DNA of 64,000 bases, taken from contig NZ_AP021875.1 of assembly GCF_009688965.1 (NCBI RefSeq), positions 1,488,001 to 1,552,000 of the forward strand. The letters run 5' to 3'. The notes beneath the pieces were generated by a model. The model saw only the letters and a list, made by a program, of their open reading frames with translations. It made no database searches and was not told the DNA's origin. Every line of letters begins with the position of its first letter. Position 1 is the stretch's first letter. Source of the DNA: Desulfosarcina widdelii (lineage in GTDB: Bacteria; Desulfobacterota; Desulfobacteria; Desulfobacterales; Desulfosarcinaceae). A program made the position numbers and the translations under genes. Positions 35,324 to 44,343 of this stretch are shown here, piece by piece.

Positions 35324-35634
35324 TCCCGAAAACAGACATTTGTTTCCTGAGGTAAGCGGCACCATACGTAAAGCATCAGACCCGGTTTCATATACAAACG
35401 ACGATAACGATTCGTTTTACATAAAGGGTAGCCGATATTGCTTCGGCGGCGATTGTTGCAGCACTTTCAAAAACCCGGCGTAAGCCGTTTTTCGGAATTC
35501 TGTAAAAGAGTCCGGCCTGAAATGAAGCATGCGCATCCATTTCACCGCCGAAGCCGTTGCGTGAGATCCCCTCAAGGGTGGACAGACGTCGATCTCCACC
35601 CGGAAGAAACCGACCACCAAGAAGGAGGTAGACG
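35324..35634. other. Intergenic gap before paaK
   Basis: About 310 bases with no gene. Only a strong ribosome site AGAAGGAGG immediately before paaK stands out. The gap is large enough for an internal promoter, which I cannot point to. No clear terminator or repeat is visible. Confidence 0.5.
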
Positions 35635-36942
35635 ATGCCCTGGAATGACAAGTATGAGTGCATGCCTGTAAAGCAGATCCAGCAGTTTCAGGTGGAAAAG
35701 CTTCAGGAGACTGTTCAATGGGTGATTAAGCGCGTTCCGTTTTACAAGCAGAAGTTCAAAGAGGCGGGCGTCAAGGCCACCGACATCAAGGGCATCGAAG
35801 ATGTGGCCAAGCTTCCCTTCACCGAGAAAAACGATCTGCGGGACAACTACCCCTTCGGCCTGTGTGCCGTGCCCCTGAAAGAGGTCGTGCGTATTCACGC
35901 CTCTTCGGGCACCACTGGAAAACCCATCACCGGCCCTTACACCGCTGACGACCTGGCCCAGTGGACCGAGTGCATGGTAAGAAATTTCTATGCCGCCGGC
36001 GTCCGCCCCGAGCATGTGGTCCAGAACGCCTACGGACACGGCCTGTTCACCGGCGGGCTGGGCTTTCATCAGGGAGCCACAGCCCTGGGCTGCACCGTGG
36101 TTCCCACCAGCGCAGGCCTGACCGAGCGCCAGATCACGCTGATGCAGGATTTCGGCGCCCAGGTGCTGTGCTGTACGCCCTCCTATGCCCTGACTATCGC
36201 CGAACGCGCCGAGGAACTGAAAGTCGACATCAAGAGCCTGCCTTTATCCATCGGCATCTTCGGGGCCGAGCCCTGGACCGTCGGCATGCGCGAGGAGATC
36301 GAAGCACGCATGGGCATCAAGGCCATGGAGGCCTATGGCCTCACCGAACTCGGCGGTCCCGGTGTCGGCTTCGACTGCGAGGCTCAGAGCGGCATCCACA
36401 TCAACGAAGACCACTACCTGGCCGAAGTGGTCGATCCCGTCACCCTGGAGCCGGTCCCCTTAGGGGAAAAAGGCGAGCTGATCTTCACTTCACTCCAGCG
36501 CCGGGCCATGCCCATGATCAGGTATCGCACCAAGGACATCACCCGCCTGTATCGAGAAAAATGCGTTTGCGGGCGGACTTTCGTAAAAATGGACAAAATT
36601 TTCGGGCGCACCGACGACATGCTGATTATCAGCGGCGTCAATGTCTTTCCATCCCAGATCGAATCCCTCCTGCTGGATATCGAGGAAGTTACGCCCCAGT
36701 ATCGCCTGGTCGTCCGCAAAAAAGGCTACCTGGACCAGTTGGTGGTTCAGGTGGAGGGCAAGCCGGAAGTATACGAGGCCGGCGACCGCAAAAAATTCGA
36801 GGTCGAAGCCAAAATCATGGCGCACATTCGCGGCCACATGGGCATCAGCGTGGAAGCCAATCTCGTGGATCCCAAATTCATCGCCCGGAGCGAAGGCAAG
36901 GCCCTGCGCGTCGTCGACGAGCGGCCCAAACAGTTCCGCTGA
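35635..36942 (+). CDS. paaK: Phenylacetate-CoA ligase
   Basis: The 435-residue protein activates phenylacetate (or a related aryl acid) to its CoA thioester with ATP, giving AMP and PPi. Typical PaaK features: VIKRVPFYKQKFKEAGVKATDIKGIEDVAKLPFTEKNDLR at the start, phosphate-binding loop SSGTTGKPITGPYT, AYGLTELGGPGVGFDCEAQSGIHINEDHY, and GRTDDMLIISGVNVFPSQIE. The length and N-terminus match PaaK rather than generic acyl-CoA ligases. With IorAB nearby it would feed phenylacetyl-CoA into the benzoyl-CoA route. Confidence 0.92.
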   Translation: MPWNDKYECMPVKQIQQFQVEKLQETVQWVIKRVPFYKQKFKEAGVKATDIKGIEDVAKLPFTEKNDLRDNYPFGLCAVPLKEVVRIHASSGTTGKPITGPYTADDLAQWTECMVRNFYAAGVRPEHVVQNAYGHGLFTGGLGFHQGATALGCTVVPTSAGLTERQITLMQDFGAQVLCCTPSYALTIAERAEELKVDIKSLPLSIGIFGAEPWTVGMREEIEARMGIKAMEAYGLTELGGPGVGFDCEAQSGIHINEDHYLAEVVDPVTLEPVPLGEKGELIFTSLQRRAMPMIRYRTKDITRLYREKCVCGRTFVKMDKIFGRTDDMLIISGVNVFPSQIESLLLDIEEVTPQYRLVVRKKGYLDQLVVQVEGKPEVYEAGDRKKFEVEAKIMAHIRGHMGISVEANLVDPKFIARSEGKALRVVDERPKQFR

Positions 36943-37155
36943 TTAACATCGCGCCCTGAAGATGTGCAGGCGAAACGGACCTGTACGTGACGTTTTCGAC
37001 GCCATTTTATGAATAAAATTCAAATAGTTTTATTTTTTCAACATTTGACCGTGCATCAAAATCGCACACGACCATAGCGGGCAAACCGGGCCGCACAGGC
37101 CCGATGCCCCGGATAACGGTTCCGAACCATCCAGAGAACCCCGGGAGGTGCAATC

Positions 37156-38103
37156 ATGACTGACAACCCATCCTTCGCCCCCAAAACGTTTGCCGTCATC
37201 GGTGCTGGCCCCGTCGGCTGCATCGTTTCGGCATTCCTGGAAAAAGGCGGCCATCGGGTGATCCTGTGCGACGTGATTCCCGAACTGCTCGATCCGGCCA
37301 GAGAAAGAGGCATCATCATCGAAGGGGCCGAAAACCTGACCCAGAAGGTCAGCCACACCTGCACCAGTGTCGATGACCTGCCCGAATACAAACCCGATGT
37401 CATTTTCGTTACGGCCAAGGCCAACGCCCTGCCCCTGATCGCTTCGGCCATCGAAGGATTTTACAAAAAGGGCCTTTACGTAGTCAGTTGGCAAAACGGC
37501 ATCGACACCGAACTGGTACTGGCCAACAGTCTGGGAAAGGAAGGGGTCATGCGGGCGGTGGTCAACTATGGTTGCGGCCTTCTGGGCCCGGCCCATGTGA
37601 CCATACCCTTTCACCATCCGCCCCACTACCTCCAGGAACTGGACCCGGAAGCCAAGTTTGCCGCCGATGGCATCGCCGAGGCTCTGACCCAAAGCGGCCT
37701 GACCACCCGGCATACGGACAATATCGTGGCCATGGTGTGGCGCAAAGGAGTGCTCAATGCCTGTATGAACCCGGTCTGCGCCGTCACCGGCTTGACCATG
37801 TCCCAGGCCATGAACGACCCCATCATCTTCAATATCGTCGATGCCCTGGTCAAAGAGTGCGTCAAGGTGGCCCGGGCCAACGAAATTCTGCTGGGATGGG
37901 AATACTACCCCAACGCCATCGAATACATGCGCACCGCCGGCAACCACAAACCCTCCATGCTCATGGACATCGAAAACGGCCGACGTACGGAGATCGACTA
38001 CATCAATGGCAAATTCGTCGAATACGGTCGCCGGGCCGGCATCGAAACGCCCTACAACATCACCCTGCAGAGCCTGGTCAAGGGGTTGGAGTCCCGGTTG
38101 TGA
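37156..38103 (+). CDS. 2-dehydropantoate 2-reductase-like protein (PanE/ApbA family)
   Basis: The 315-residue protein has the ketopantoate reductase fold: NAD(P) loop FAVIGAGPVGCIVSAFLEKGGH (near residues 11-32), VIFVTAKANALPLIASAI, SWQNGIDTELVLANSLG and the C-terminal helical domain with KPSMLMDIENGRRTEIDYINGKFVEYGR, which is the PanE dimer/ligand signature. Whether it reduces ketopantoate or a catabolic 2-oxo intermediate is not clear; inside this cluster a catabolic substrate is plausible. Ribosome site GGGAGG before the ATG. Confidence 0.8.
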   Translation: MTDNPSFAPKTFAVIGAGPVGCIVSAFLEKGGHRVILCDVIPELLDPARERGIIIEGAENLTQKVSHTCTSVDDLPEYKPDVIFVTAKANALPLIASAIEGFYKKGLYVVSWQNGIDTELVLANSLGKEGVMRAVVNYGCGLLGPAHVTIPFHHPPHYLQELDPEAKFAADGIAEALTQSGLTTRHTDNIVAMVWRKGVLNACMNPVCAVTGLTMSQAMNDPIIFNIVDALVKECVKVARANEILLGWEYYPNAIEYMRTAGNHKPSMLMDIENGRRTEIDYINGKFVEYGRRAGIETPYNITLQSLVKGLESRL

Positions 38104-38247
38104 AAAGACAGTGAACGCTGAACCATGATCAGTGGACGGTTGACTGTGATCGGCGATTGAAACTCGCCCGAGGGAAGAGGGACGATGGATGTGGGATGAT
38201 GAGAATGAGCAATTTAGCCATTAAGCAATTGGTGAACTGCAAATGTG

Positions 38248-38267
38248 GGGCGACCGGCCGGTCGCCC
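38248..38267. repeat. Perfect 20-bp palindrome
   Basis: GGGCGACCGGCCGGTCGCCC is perfectly self-complementary. It lies in the gap between the PanE-like gene and the dehydratase activator. It looks like a member of a dispersed GC-rich repeat. A regulatory role is possible but unsupported. Confidence 0.7.
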
Positions 38268-38319
38268 TACCACCGGATAACGCAACGAACCCAATGAATT
38301 GGACAACCCAACAAATTCC

Positions 38320-39117
38320 ATGAACCCAAAAAATCACACCACCCCCTATTTTGCCGGGGCTGACGTGGGCGCCTCCCGAACCAAGGTGGTGGTCATCGAT
38401 GGCGACAGCCGCATCCTCGGCCATTGCGTAGCCAAGTCGGGAACCGATTTCACGGCCACGGCCGACGAATGTCTGAATGCTTCCCTTAAGATGGCCGGGA
38501 TCGAAAAGGAGCGCATCCGGCGGACCATTTCAACCGGCTATGGACGCAAAAACGTATCCTATGCCCAGGACCACCGCACCGAAATCAGTTGCCACGGCAA
38601 GGGCTGTTTTCACTATTTTCCCTTTGCCATCACCATCATCGACATCGGCGGCCAGGACAACAAGATCATCAAGTTAAGCGACGACGGCAAGCGCACTTCT
38701 TTTAAGATGAACCGCAAGTGCGCCGCCGGGACCGGAGCGTTTCTGGAGGAGATGTCGCCCCGACTGGACATTCCACTGGAAGAGATGAACGGCCTGGCCG
38801 AAGCCTCTACCGACATGGTCCGTTTGGGCAGCTTCTGCACGGTCTTTTCGGCCACGGAAGTCCTCGAGAACATTCGCCGCGGCAAACGTGTCGAAGATAT
38901 CGTCAAGGGGCTGTTCTTCTCGGTCATTTCCAGAATCAGGGAGATGGATGCCTTTACCGAAAAGGTGGTCATGACCGGCGGTGTCGTGGCCCACAACCCT
39001 TATCTGGTGGAAATGACGCAGGAACTGATCAACCGCCCCGTTCTGGTGCCGGAGCTTCCCCAGTTCACCGGAGCCCTGGGTGCAGCGTTGTACGCAAAAG
39101 AGACGTATGAGAATTGA
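38320..39117 (+). CDS. BadF/HgdC-type ATPase, activator of a dehydratase or reductase
   Basis: The 265-residue protein has the ASKHA ATPase fold of the 2-hydroxyglutaryl-CoA dehydratase activators and BadF/BcrA/BcrD. Motifs: AGADVGASRTKVVVID, STGYGRKNVSYAQD, ITIIDIGGQDNKIIKLSDDG, and the cluster-ligand cysteine in MNRKCAAGTGAFLEEM with a second cysteine in LGSFCTVFSATEVL. These activators use ATP to drive an electron from ferredoxin to a partner enzyme. The gene for that partner starts about 107 bases downstream. No second BcrA/D-like subunit is present. No clear ribosome site precedes the ATG at 38320. Confidence 0.9.
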   Translation: MNPKNHTTPYFAGADVGASRTKVVVIDGDSRILGHCVAKSGTDFTATADECLNASLKMAGIEKERIRRTISTGYGRKNVSYAQDHRTEISCHGKGCFHYFPFAITIIDIGGQDNKIIKLSDDGKRTSFKMNRKCAAGTGAFLEEMSPRLDIPLEEMNGLAEASTDMVRLGSFCTVFSATEVLENIRRGKRVEDIVKGLFFSVISRIREMDAFTEKVVMTGGVVAHNPYLVEMTQELINRPVLVPELPQFTGALGAALYAKETYEN

Positions 39118-39206
39118 GGAATTATGGAATTGAGGAATTGGAGAATTAGCGATCGATCATTGTACACCAATCCCTTAATTCCTCAATCCCTTAATCCCCT
39201 AATTAA
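39112..39206. repeat. AT-rich hairpin repeat, copy 1
   Basis: The segment contains GAATTGAGGAATTATGGAATTGAGGAATTGG and, after a short spacer, a complementary stretch CCTTAATTCCTCAATCCCTTAATCCCC. The two arms can fold together. It sits between the activator and the dehydratase-like gene. A closely similar unit follows that gene at 40475-40546. The pair suggests a mobile or dispersed repeat. Confidence 0.7.
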
Positions 39207-39224
39207 TATAATCGAGAGGCAAAC

Positions 39225-40475
39225 ATGGTCGAAGAGAAGAAACTGAAGCTGAAACGCCTGGCATCTGCCAAAGTGCTGGGCAAATTCATGGCCGATTACT
39301 ACTATGAATTGGATAACGCCGCCAAAACCGGTGAAAAAAAAGTCGCCTGGTGCACCAGCGTGGGCCCGGCGGAGATCCTGAGGGCCATGGGTTTTCTGGT
39401 CTATTTCCCCGAGACGCACTCAGCCATGCTGGGTTCTTCGCGCATGGCCACCGATCTGATCCCCAAGGCCAACGCCATCGGCTACTCACCGGACATCTGC
39501 TCCTACCTGACCGCCGATGTGGGGGCGTATCTGGAAAAGGTCTCTCCCCTGTCCAAGGTCTTCGAAGGCATCGAAGGTCCGCCGAAACCTGACGTGCTGG
39601 TGTTCAACACCAACCAGTGCCGGGATGTCCAGGACTGGTTCAACTTCTACGGCGAGGAGTACGACGTTCCTGTCGTCGGCGTCCACTCCTACGTTGGCGT
39701 GCAGGAAGTAGACGAATCCCATGTCACATCCATCGCTCGCCAGATGCAAGACATGATTCCCGCGCTCGAGCGGATCAGCGGCAGCAAATTTGATTTAGAT
39801 CGCCTCAAGGAAGCCGTGGCCCTGTCCCGGGAGTGCTCGGACCTGTGGAAACAGGTCCTGGACACCGCCACTGCCATACCCTCCCCCATCACCTTCTTCG
39901 ACGGCACCACCCTCATGGGAGCCGCCGTCGTGGGCCGGGGAACGCCCGAGGCCAACGACTGCTACCGCACCCTGCTGGAAGAACTCAATCAACGCATCGC
40001 CGACAAGGAAGGGGCTGTCCCCGATGAACGGTACCGCATCTACTGGGACGGTATGCCCGTGTGGGGGCGCCTGTCGGCCCATGCCAAGCTGTTCGCCGGC
40101 CTGCAGGCCAACGTACTGGCCTCCACCTATTGCAACTCCTGGATTTTCTCCGCCCTGGACCCCGAAGATCCGTTCAATTCCATGGCCCGCGCCTACACGG
40201 AACTGTTCATCGTGCGGGCCGATGCCCCCAAGGAGGCCTATATCCGAGACATGCTGGAATTCTTCAAGGTCGACGGCATCATCTACCACGACGCCAAGAC
40301 CTGCCCCAACAATTCCAACTGCCGCTACGGCATGCCCCAACGCATCGAAAAGCAGACCGGCATTCCCAGCCTGACCATCAACGGCGACCTGAACGACTTG
40401 CGATTGATCTCCGACGAGCAGACCAAAACCAATGTGGAGGCCTTTATCGAACAACTGGCTGAAAGTAAAATTTGA
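39225..40475 (+). CDS. Single-subunit 2-hydroxyacyl-CoA dehydratase/benzoyl-CoA reductase-like protein
   Basis: The 416-residue protein belongs to the HgdB/BcrB superfamily (Pfam HGD-D). Cysteines are at residues 43, 92, 132, 204, 246, 303, 360 and 366. C43 (AWCTSVGPAEI), C92 (SPDICSYL) and C132 (NTNQCRDV) lie in positions usual for ligands of one [4Fe-4S] cluster, and C303, C360 and C366 are candidates for a second set. No partner alpha/beta subunit is next to it, unlike HgdAB or BcrBC. The single-gene plus ATPase layout matches the double-cubane-cluster proteins (DCCP) and E. coli YjiM/YjiL. Reaction unknown; a reductive or dehydrating step on an aromatic or alicyclic CoA ester is inferred from location. 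Confidence 0.85.
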   Translation: MVEEKKLKLKRLASAKVLGKFMADYYYELDNAAKTGEKKVAWCTSVGPAEILRAMGFLVYFPETHSAMLGSSRMATDLIPKANAIGYSPDICSYLTADVGAYLEKVSPLSKVFEGIEGPPKPDVLVFNTNQCRDVQDWFNFYGEEYDVPVVGVHSYVGVQEVDESHVTSIARQMQDMIPALERISGSKFDLDRLKEAVALSRECSDLWKQVLDTATAIPSPITFFDGTTLMGAAVVGRGTPEANDCYRTLLEELNQRIADKEGAVPDERYRIYWDGMPVWGRLSAHAKLFAGLQANVLASTYCNSWIFSALDPEDPFNSMARAYTELFIVRADAPKEAYIRDMLEFFKVDGIIYHDAKTCPNNSNCRYGMPQRIEKQTGIPSLTINGDLNDLRLISDEQTKTNVEAFIEQLAESKI

Positions 40476-40546
40476 GGGATTATGGAATTGAGGGATTGAG
40501 GAATTGAATACCACGAATCTCCAATTCCTCAATTCCCTAATTTGCT
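40475..40546. repeat. AT-rich hairpin repeat, copy 2
   Basis: The sequence GGATTATGGAATTGAGGGATTGAGGAATTG is followed by CTCCAATTCCTCAATTCCCTAATTT, again an inverted pair. It resembles copy 1 at 39112. It starts at the stop of the dehydratase-like gene. Confidence 0.7.
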
Positions 40547-40588
40547 ATCTAAGCCTTCGTAAGTACAAAACAAGAAGGAGCAACCATA

Positions 40589-42661
40589 ATGCTTAAAAGT
40601 CTCTTCAATCCCGTCGGTGTCGCCGTCATCGGCGCATCCGGCAAGGAACTGCACATCGGCAACCGGGTGATCAAGAACCTGCTGGATTTCGGCTACACCG
40701 GGAATATCTACCCCATCAACCCCAAGGCCGACGAAATCCGCGGGATCAAGGCTTACAAGTCGATCCTGGACGTCCCCGGCCGGGTGGATGTGGCCCACAT
40801 GGTGATTCCGGCCAAATTCGTTCCTATGGCCGTTGAGGATTGCGGCAAGAAAGGCGTCAAACACATTATCATCAATTCCGGGGGTTTTTCGGAAACCGGG
40901 CCCGAAGGCGCCGAAATCGAGAAGGCCTTTTTGGAAAAGGCCAGACAATATGGCATTCGCATCTTCGGCCCCAACTGCCAGGGAATCATCAATACCGACC
41001 CGGCGGTAAAGGCCTACTGCAATTTTACATTCACCTTTCCCGAGCCGGGGCATATCTCCATCGTGGCCCTGTCCGGCGGCGTGGCCGAAGTGATTCACCA
41101 GGGATTTTCAGCCATGGACGTGGGCACCCGCATTTACGCCTCCAACGGCAACGCCTGCGACATCTCCATCCCCGAGATTATCCGCTACCTGGCCGACGAC
41201 GACGGTACCCGGGTGATCGTCACCTACGTGGAAGGGCTCAAGGATCCCCTGGGATTTCTTGAAGCGGCCAGGGAGGCCACATCCAAAAAACCGGTGCTGG
41301 CCATGAAGGCCGGCCGCACCATGGAGGGGGCCAAAGCGGCGGCCTCCCACACCGGTGGACTGGCCAAGGAGGACCTGGCCACGGACCTGATCTTCAAAAA
41401 GGCAGGCATCCTCAATTTCAGGGATGAAGGCCACCTGATCCATGCCGCCGTGGCGTTCGGATCCCAGCCGGTTCCCGGTGGCAACCGGGTGGGCATCATC
41501 ACCAACACCGGCGGTCCGGCGGTGATTGCCACCGACATTCTGGTGGATGCCGGTCTGACCCTCCCGCCGTTATCTGAAAAGACAAAAAATCTTCTTACAG
41601 AGAAGCTCTATCCCGAGGCTTCGGTGAGCAATCCGGTGGACGTCCTGGCCACGGGAACGGCCCAGCACTACCTTGCCTGCCTGGAAGCCATGATGGCCGA
41701 CGACAGCTTCGACTGCGTTTTGGTCAATTTCGTAACTCCCTTTTTCGTGGACACCGAAAGCATCGCAATGGCCATCGCCCAAATCAACCAGAAACAGATC
41801 AAACCCATGGTCTGCAACCTGATGACCGACCGGCGCCAATGGGCGGAGACCGAAGCCATTCTCAAAGCCGGCGGGGTACCCTGTTTTGCCCTGCCCAGCG
41901 ACGCGGCCCGGGCTTTGGGCGCCCTTGTCCGCTACCGCCGCATGCTGGACCGCGACCCCGGCCGGTTGCGCGCTTTCGGCGACATCGATGCCGATGGTGC
42001 CCGCGCCATACTCGACGGGGCCGGTGAAGGCAGCATGCTGGCCGCCGACCGGGTTTACGAACTTCTCGAAGCTTACGGCATCGACGTTCCGGACTGGCGT
42101 ATGGCCGACGACGCAGCGGGTGCCGTGGCCGCGGCTGACGAAATCGGTTATCCCGTCGTGGTCAAGGCCGACGCCGCCGCGGTGGTTCATAAAAGCGACA
42201 TGGGCGGCGTGGCCATAAACCTGGCCGATTCCGCCGCGGTCAAAAAAGCCGTTGCCGCCATGGAAAAACAGATCGATGCGGCCGACTTGCGCTTTTTCGT
42301 GCAGCAATACGTTCCCGGGGGCCGGGAAGTGATCCTGGGCGCCAAATCCGAGCCCGGCGTGGGTCATCTGATCATGTTCGGCCTGGGCGGAATCTTCGTG
42401 GAGGTGCTCAAGGACGTGGTCTTCTCACTCACCCCGGTCAGTGATACCGAAGCCCGGGAAATGATCGACGGCATCCGGGGATCAGCCCTGATCGAAGGCG
42501 TACGCGGAGAAAAACCGGTGGACAAAACCGCCCTTGCGGACCTGATTCAGCGCCTTTCGCGCCTGGTTACCGATTTTCCGCAAATCAAGGAACTGGATCT
42601 CAACCCGATCATGGCATTCGAAAAGGGTGCCGTGGCCGTGGATGCGAGAATTGCGCTGTAA
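40589..42661 (+). CDS. ADP-forming acyl-CoA synthetase, fused alpha-beta
   Basis: The 690-residue protein interconverts acyl-CoA, ADP and phosphate with acid, CoA and ATP. It reads as an alpha part (about 1-450) with CoA-binding VGVAVIGASGKELHIGNRVIKNLLDFGYTGNIYPINPKADE, catalytic-type histidine region KAAASHTGGLAKEDL and GNRVGIITNTGGPAVIATD, then a beta part (about 470-690) with the ATP-grasp ELLEAYGIDVPDWRMA, VVVKADAAAVVHKSDMGGVA and ELDLNPIMAFEKGAVAVDAR. Such enzymes save energy when acyl-CoA is hydrolysed or made. Specificity unknown. Strong AGAAGGAG site upstream. Confidence 0.88.
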   Translation: MLKSLFNPVGVAVIGASGKELHIGNRVIKNLLDFGYTGNIYPINPKADEIRGIKAYKSILDVPGRVDVAHMVIPAKFVPMAVEDCGKKGVKHIIINSGGFSETGPEGAEIEKAFLEKARQYGIRIFGPNCQGIINTDPAVKAYCNFTFTFPEPGHISIVALSGGVAEVIHQGFSAMDVGTRIYASNGNACDISIPEIIRYLADDDGTRVIVTYVEGLKDPLGFLEAAREATSKKPVLAMKAGRTMEGAKAAASHTGGLAKEDLATDLIFKKAGILNFRDEGHLIHAAVAFGSQPVPGGNRVGIITNTGGPAVIATDILVDAGLTLPPLSEKTKNLLTEKLYPEASVSNPVDVLATGTAQHYLACLEAMMADDSFDCVLVNFVTPFFVDTESIAMAIAQINQKQIKPMVCNLMTDRRQWAETEAILKAGGVPCFALPSDAARALGALVRYRRMLDRDPGRLRAFGDIDADGARAILDGAGEGSMLAADRVYELLEAYGIDVPDWRMADDAAGAVAAADEIGYPVVVKADAAAVVHKSDMGGVAINLADSAAVKKAVAAMEKQIDAADLRFFVQQYVPGGREVILGAKSEPGVGHLIMFGLGGIFVEVLKDVVFSLTPVSDTEAREMIDGIRGSALIEGVRGEKPVDKTALADLIQRLSRLVTDFPQIKELDLNPIMAFEKGAVAVDARIAL

Positions 42662-42681
42662 CAGCTCATAGGAGTGAAATC

Positions 42682-44277
42682 ATGGCCCACTGGATGAATC
42701 TGGGACAGCAACTGAAAATGAACGCCAAGAAGTTCCCCGGCACCGTGGCCCTGTGCGATGCCGGGCGGCGCTTCACCTATCCGCAGGTCAATCGCAGGGT
42801 CAACCGTCTGGCCCACCGGCTCATGGAGATGGGGCTTAAAAAGGGCGACAAGCTGGCCGTACTCATGGAAAACTCTATCGAGATCGTGGAGTTCTACCTG
42901 GCCACGGCCAAAACCGGCATCGTCATCGTTCCGGTAAATTTCCGCCTGGTAGGGCCGGAAGTGGCGTACATCGTGGACAATGCCGACGCCAAGGCCATGG
43001 CGGTCGACCATGAATTCTCCCCTTGCGTGGATGAGATCAAAGGGCAGCTCAAACAGATTCCGCAGGAAAACTACATCGTGATCAACGGCCCCAAAGACGG
43101 CTACCGGGAGTACGAATCCCTGATAGAAGGCGCACCCGACGACGAACCGCAGGTTTTGGTGTCCCCTTCGGACACCTGGATTCTGATCTACACCTCCGGC
43201 ACCACCGGCCGGCCCAAAGGCGTAGTCCGTTCCCACGAATCCCATATCGCCTTTTACCTCATCAACGCCGTGGATTTCGGCTTCGACCAATCCGATGTAT
43301 GTATGAACGTCATGCCCCTTTGCCACATCAACTCCACCTTTTTTACCTTCACCTTCACCTACATCGGCGCCACGGTTTACATCCACCCGGCGCGCTCCTT
43401 CCGTCCCGAGGAAATCCTGGAGATCGTGGAAAAAGAGAAGATCACCTTCATCTCCCTGATCCCTACCCACTACAACCTGATCCTGAATGTCGCAGAAGGG
43501 GCTCGAAAGCGGGACACCAGCTCCATTCGCAAGCTGTTGTGCAGCAGCGCACCGGTGAGAAAAACCATGAAGACCGCCATCATGGAGTTCTTCCCCGGCG
43601 TCCGGTTGTACGAAGGCTACGGCTCCACCGAGGCGGGCATTGTAACGGTGCTGCGTCCCGAAGACCAGATGCGCAAACTGGGCTCCATCGGTTTTGAAAG
43701 CCTGGGCACCGAGCAGGTCAAAATTTTGGATAACGAGGGCAAGGAGGTACCCGTTTGCGAGGTGGGCGAACTGTACTCCAAGGGGCCCATGCTCTTCGAC
43801 GAATATTACAAGCTCCCGGAAAAGACCGCCGCATCCTTTAAGGACGGCTGGTTCTCCGCCGGCGACATGGCCCGCATGGACGAGGACGGCTTCTACCAGA
43901 TCGTTGACCGCAAGGACAACATGATCATCACCGGCGGCGAGCATGTCTATCCCAGCGAGGTGGAGGAGGTCATCGGAAGCCACCCGGACGTTTTCGACGT
44001 GGCCGCCATCAGCCTGCCCGACGACAAGTGGGGGGAAAAGGTGGCGGCTGTGGTAATTCCCCATGAAAGCGCCGATCTCTCTGAAGAAACGGTTTTCACC
44101 TGGTGCCGGGAGCGTATGGCCGGTTATAAACGTCCCAAGCAGGTCATCTTCATTGCGGCAGAACAGATGCCCCGCACGGGAACGGGAAAGATTCTTCACC
44201 GCGTTCTGCGCGAGCGCTACGCCGATGGCGAGGCAGTGTTCCCCGAAGCGGACAGCTGCAAAGCGCCGGGAAAATAA
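42682..44277 (+). CDS. AMP-forming acyl-CoA ligase
   Basis: The 531-residue protein is in the ANL superfamily. Motif 1 is WILIYTSGTTGRPKGVVRSHE; the adenylate region holds LYEGYGSTEAGIV; the hinge includes GWFSAGDMARMDEDGFYQIVDRKDNMIITGGEHVYPSEVEE; the C-terminal lysine lies in MPRTGTGKILHRVLRE. The general form resembles ligases for medium-chain, alicyclic or aromatic acids; the true substrate is not clear. It begins 21 bases after the ADP-forming synthetase gene, so co-transcription is likely. The insertion sequence begins 67 bases after its stop. Confidence 0.88.
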   Translation: MAHWMNLGQQLKMNAKKFPGTVALCDAGRRFTYPQVNRRVNRLAHRLMEMGLKKGDKLAVLMENSIEIVEFYLATAKTGIVIVPVNFRLVGPEVAYIVDNADAKAMAVDHEFSPCVDEIKGQLKQIPQENYIVINGPKDGYREYESLIEGAPDDEPQVLVSPSDTWILIYTSGTTGRPKGVVRSHESHIAFYLINAVDFGFDQSDVCMNVMPLCHINSTFFTFTFTYIGATVYIHPARSFRPEEILEIVEKEKITFISLIPTHYNLILNVAEGARKRDTSSIRKLLCSSAPVRKTMKTAIMEFFPGVRLYEGYGSTEAGIVTVLRPEDQMRKLGSIGFESLGTEQVKILDNEGKEVPVCEVGELYSKGPMLFDEYYKLPEKTAASFKDGWFSAGDMARMDEDGFYQIVDRKDNMIITGGEHVYPSEVEEVIGSHPDVFDVAAISLPDDKWGEKVAAVVIPHESADLSEETVFTWCRERMAGYKRPKQVIFIAAEQMPRTGTGKILHRVLRERYADGEAVFPEADSCKAPGK

Positions 44278-44343
44278 GGACACAATTTAAAACTGCGATC
44301 CGTATCGGAATCCCCTGATTTTTTATTGAATTCGTAAATAACA

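Noticed and set aside
39112..39206. CRISPR-like array of short AATTGAGGAATT repeats
   Set aside because: The repeats are irregular, only a few units long, with no spacers of constant length and no cas genes in the window; they form a hairpin instead.
38320..40475. Ordinary two-subunit 2-hydroxyglutaryl-CoA dehydratase or ATP-dependent benzoyl-CoA reductase
   Set aside because: Only one catalytic subunit and one activator are present. The gene before is PanE-like and the gene after is an acyl-CoA synthetase, so no second subunit is encoded here.
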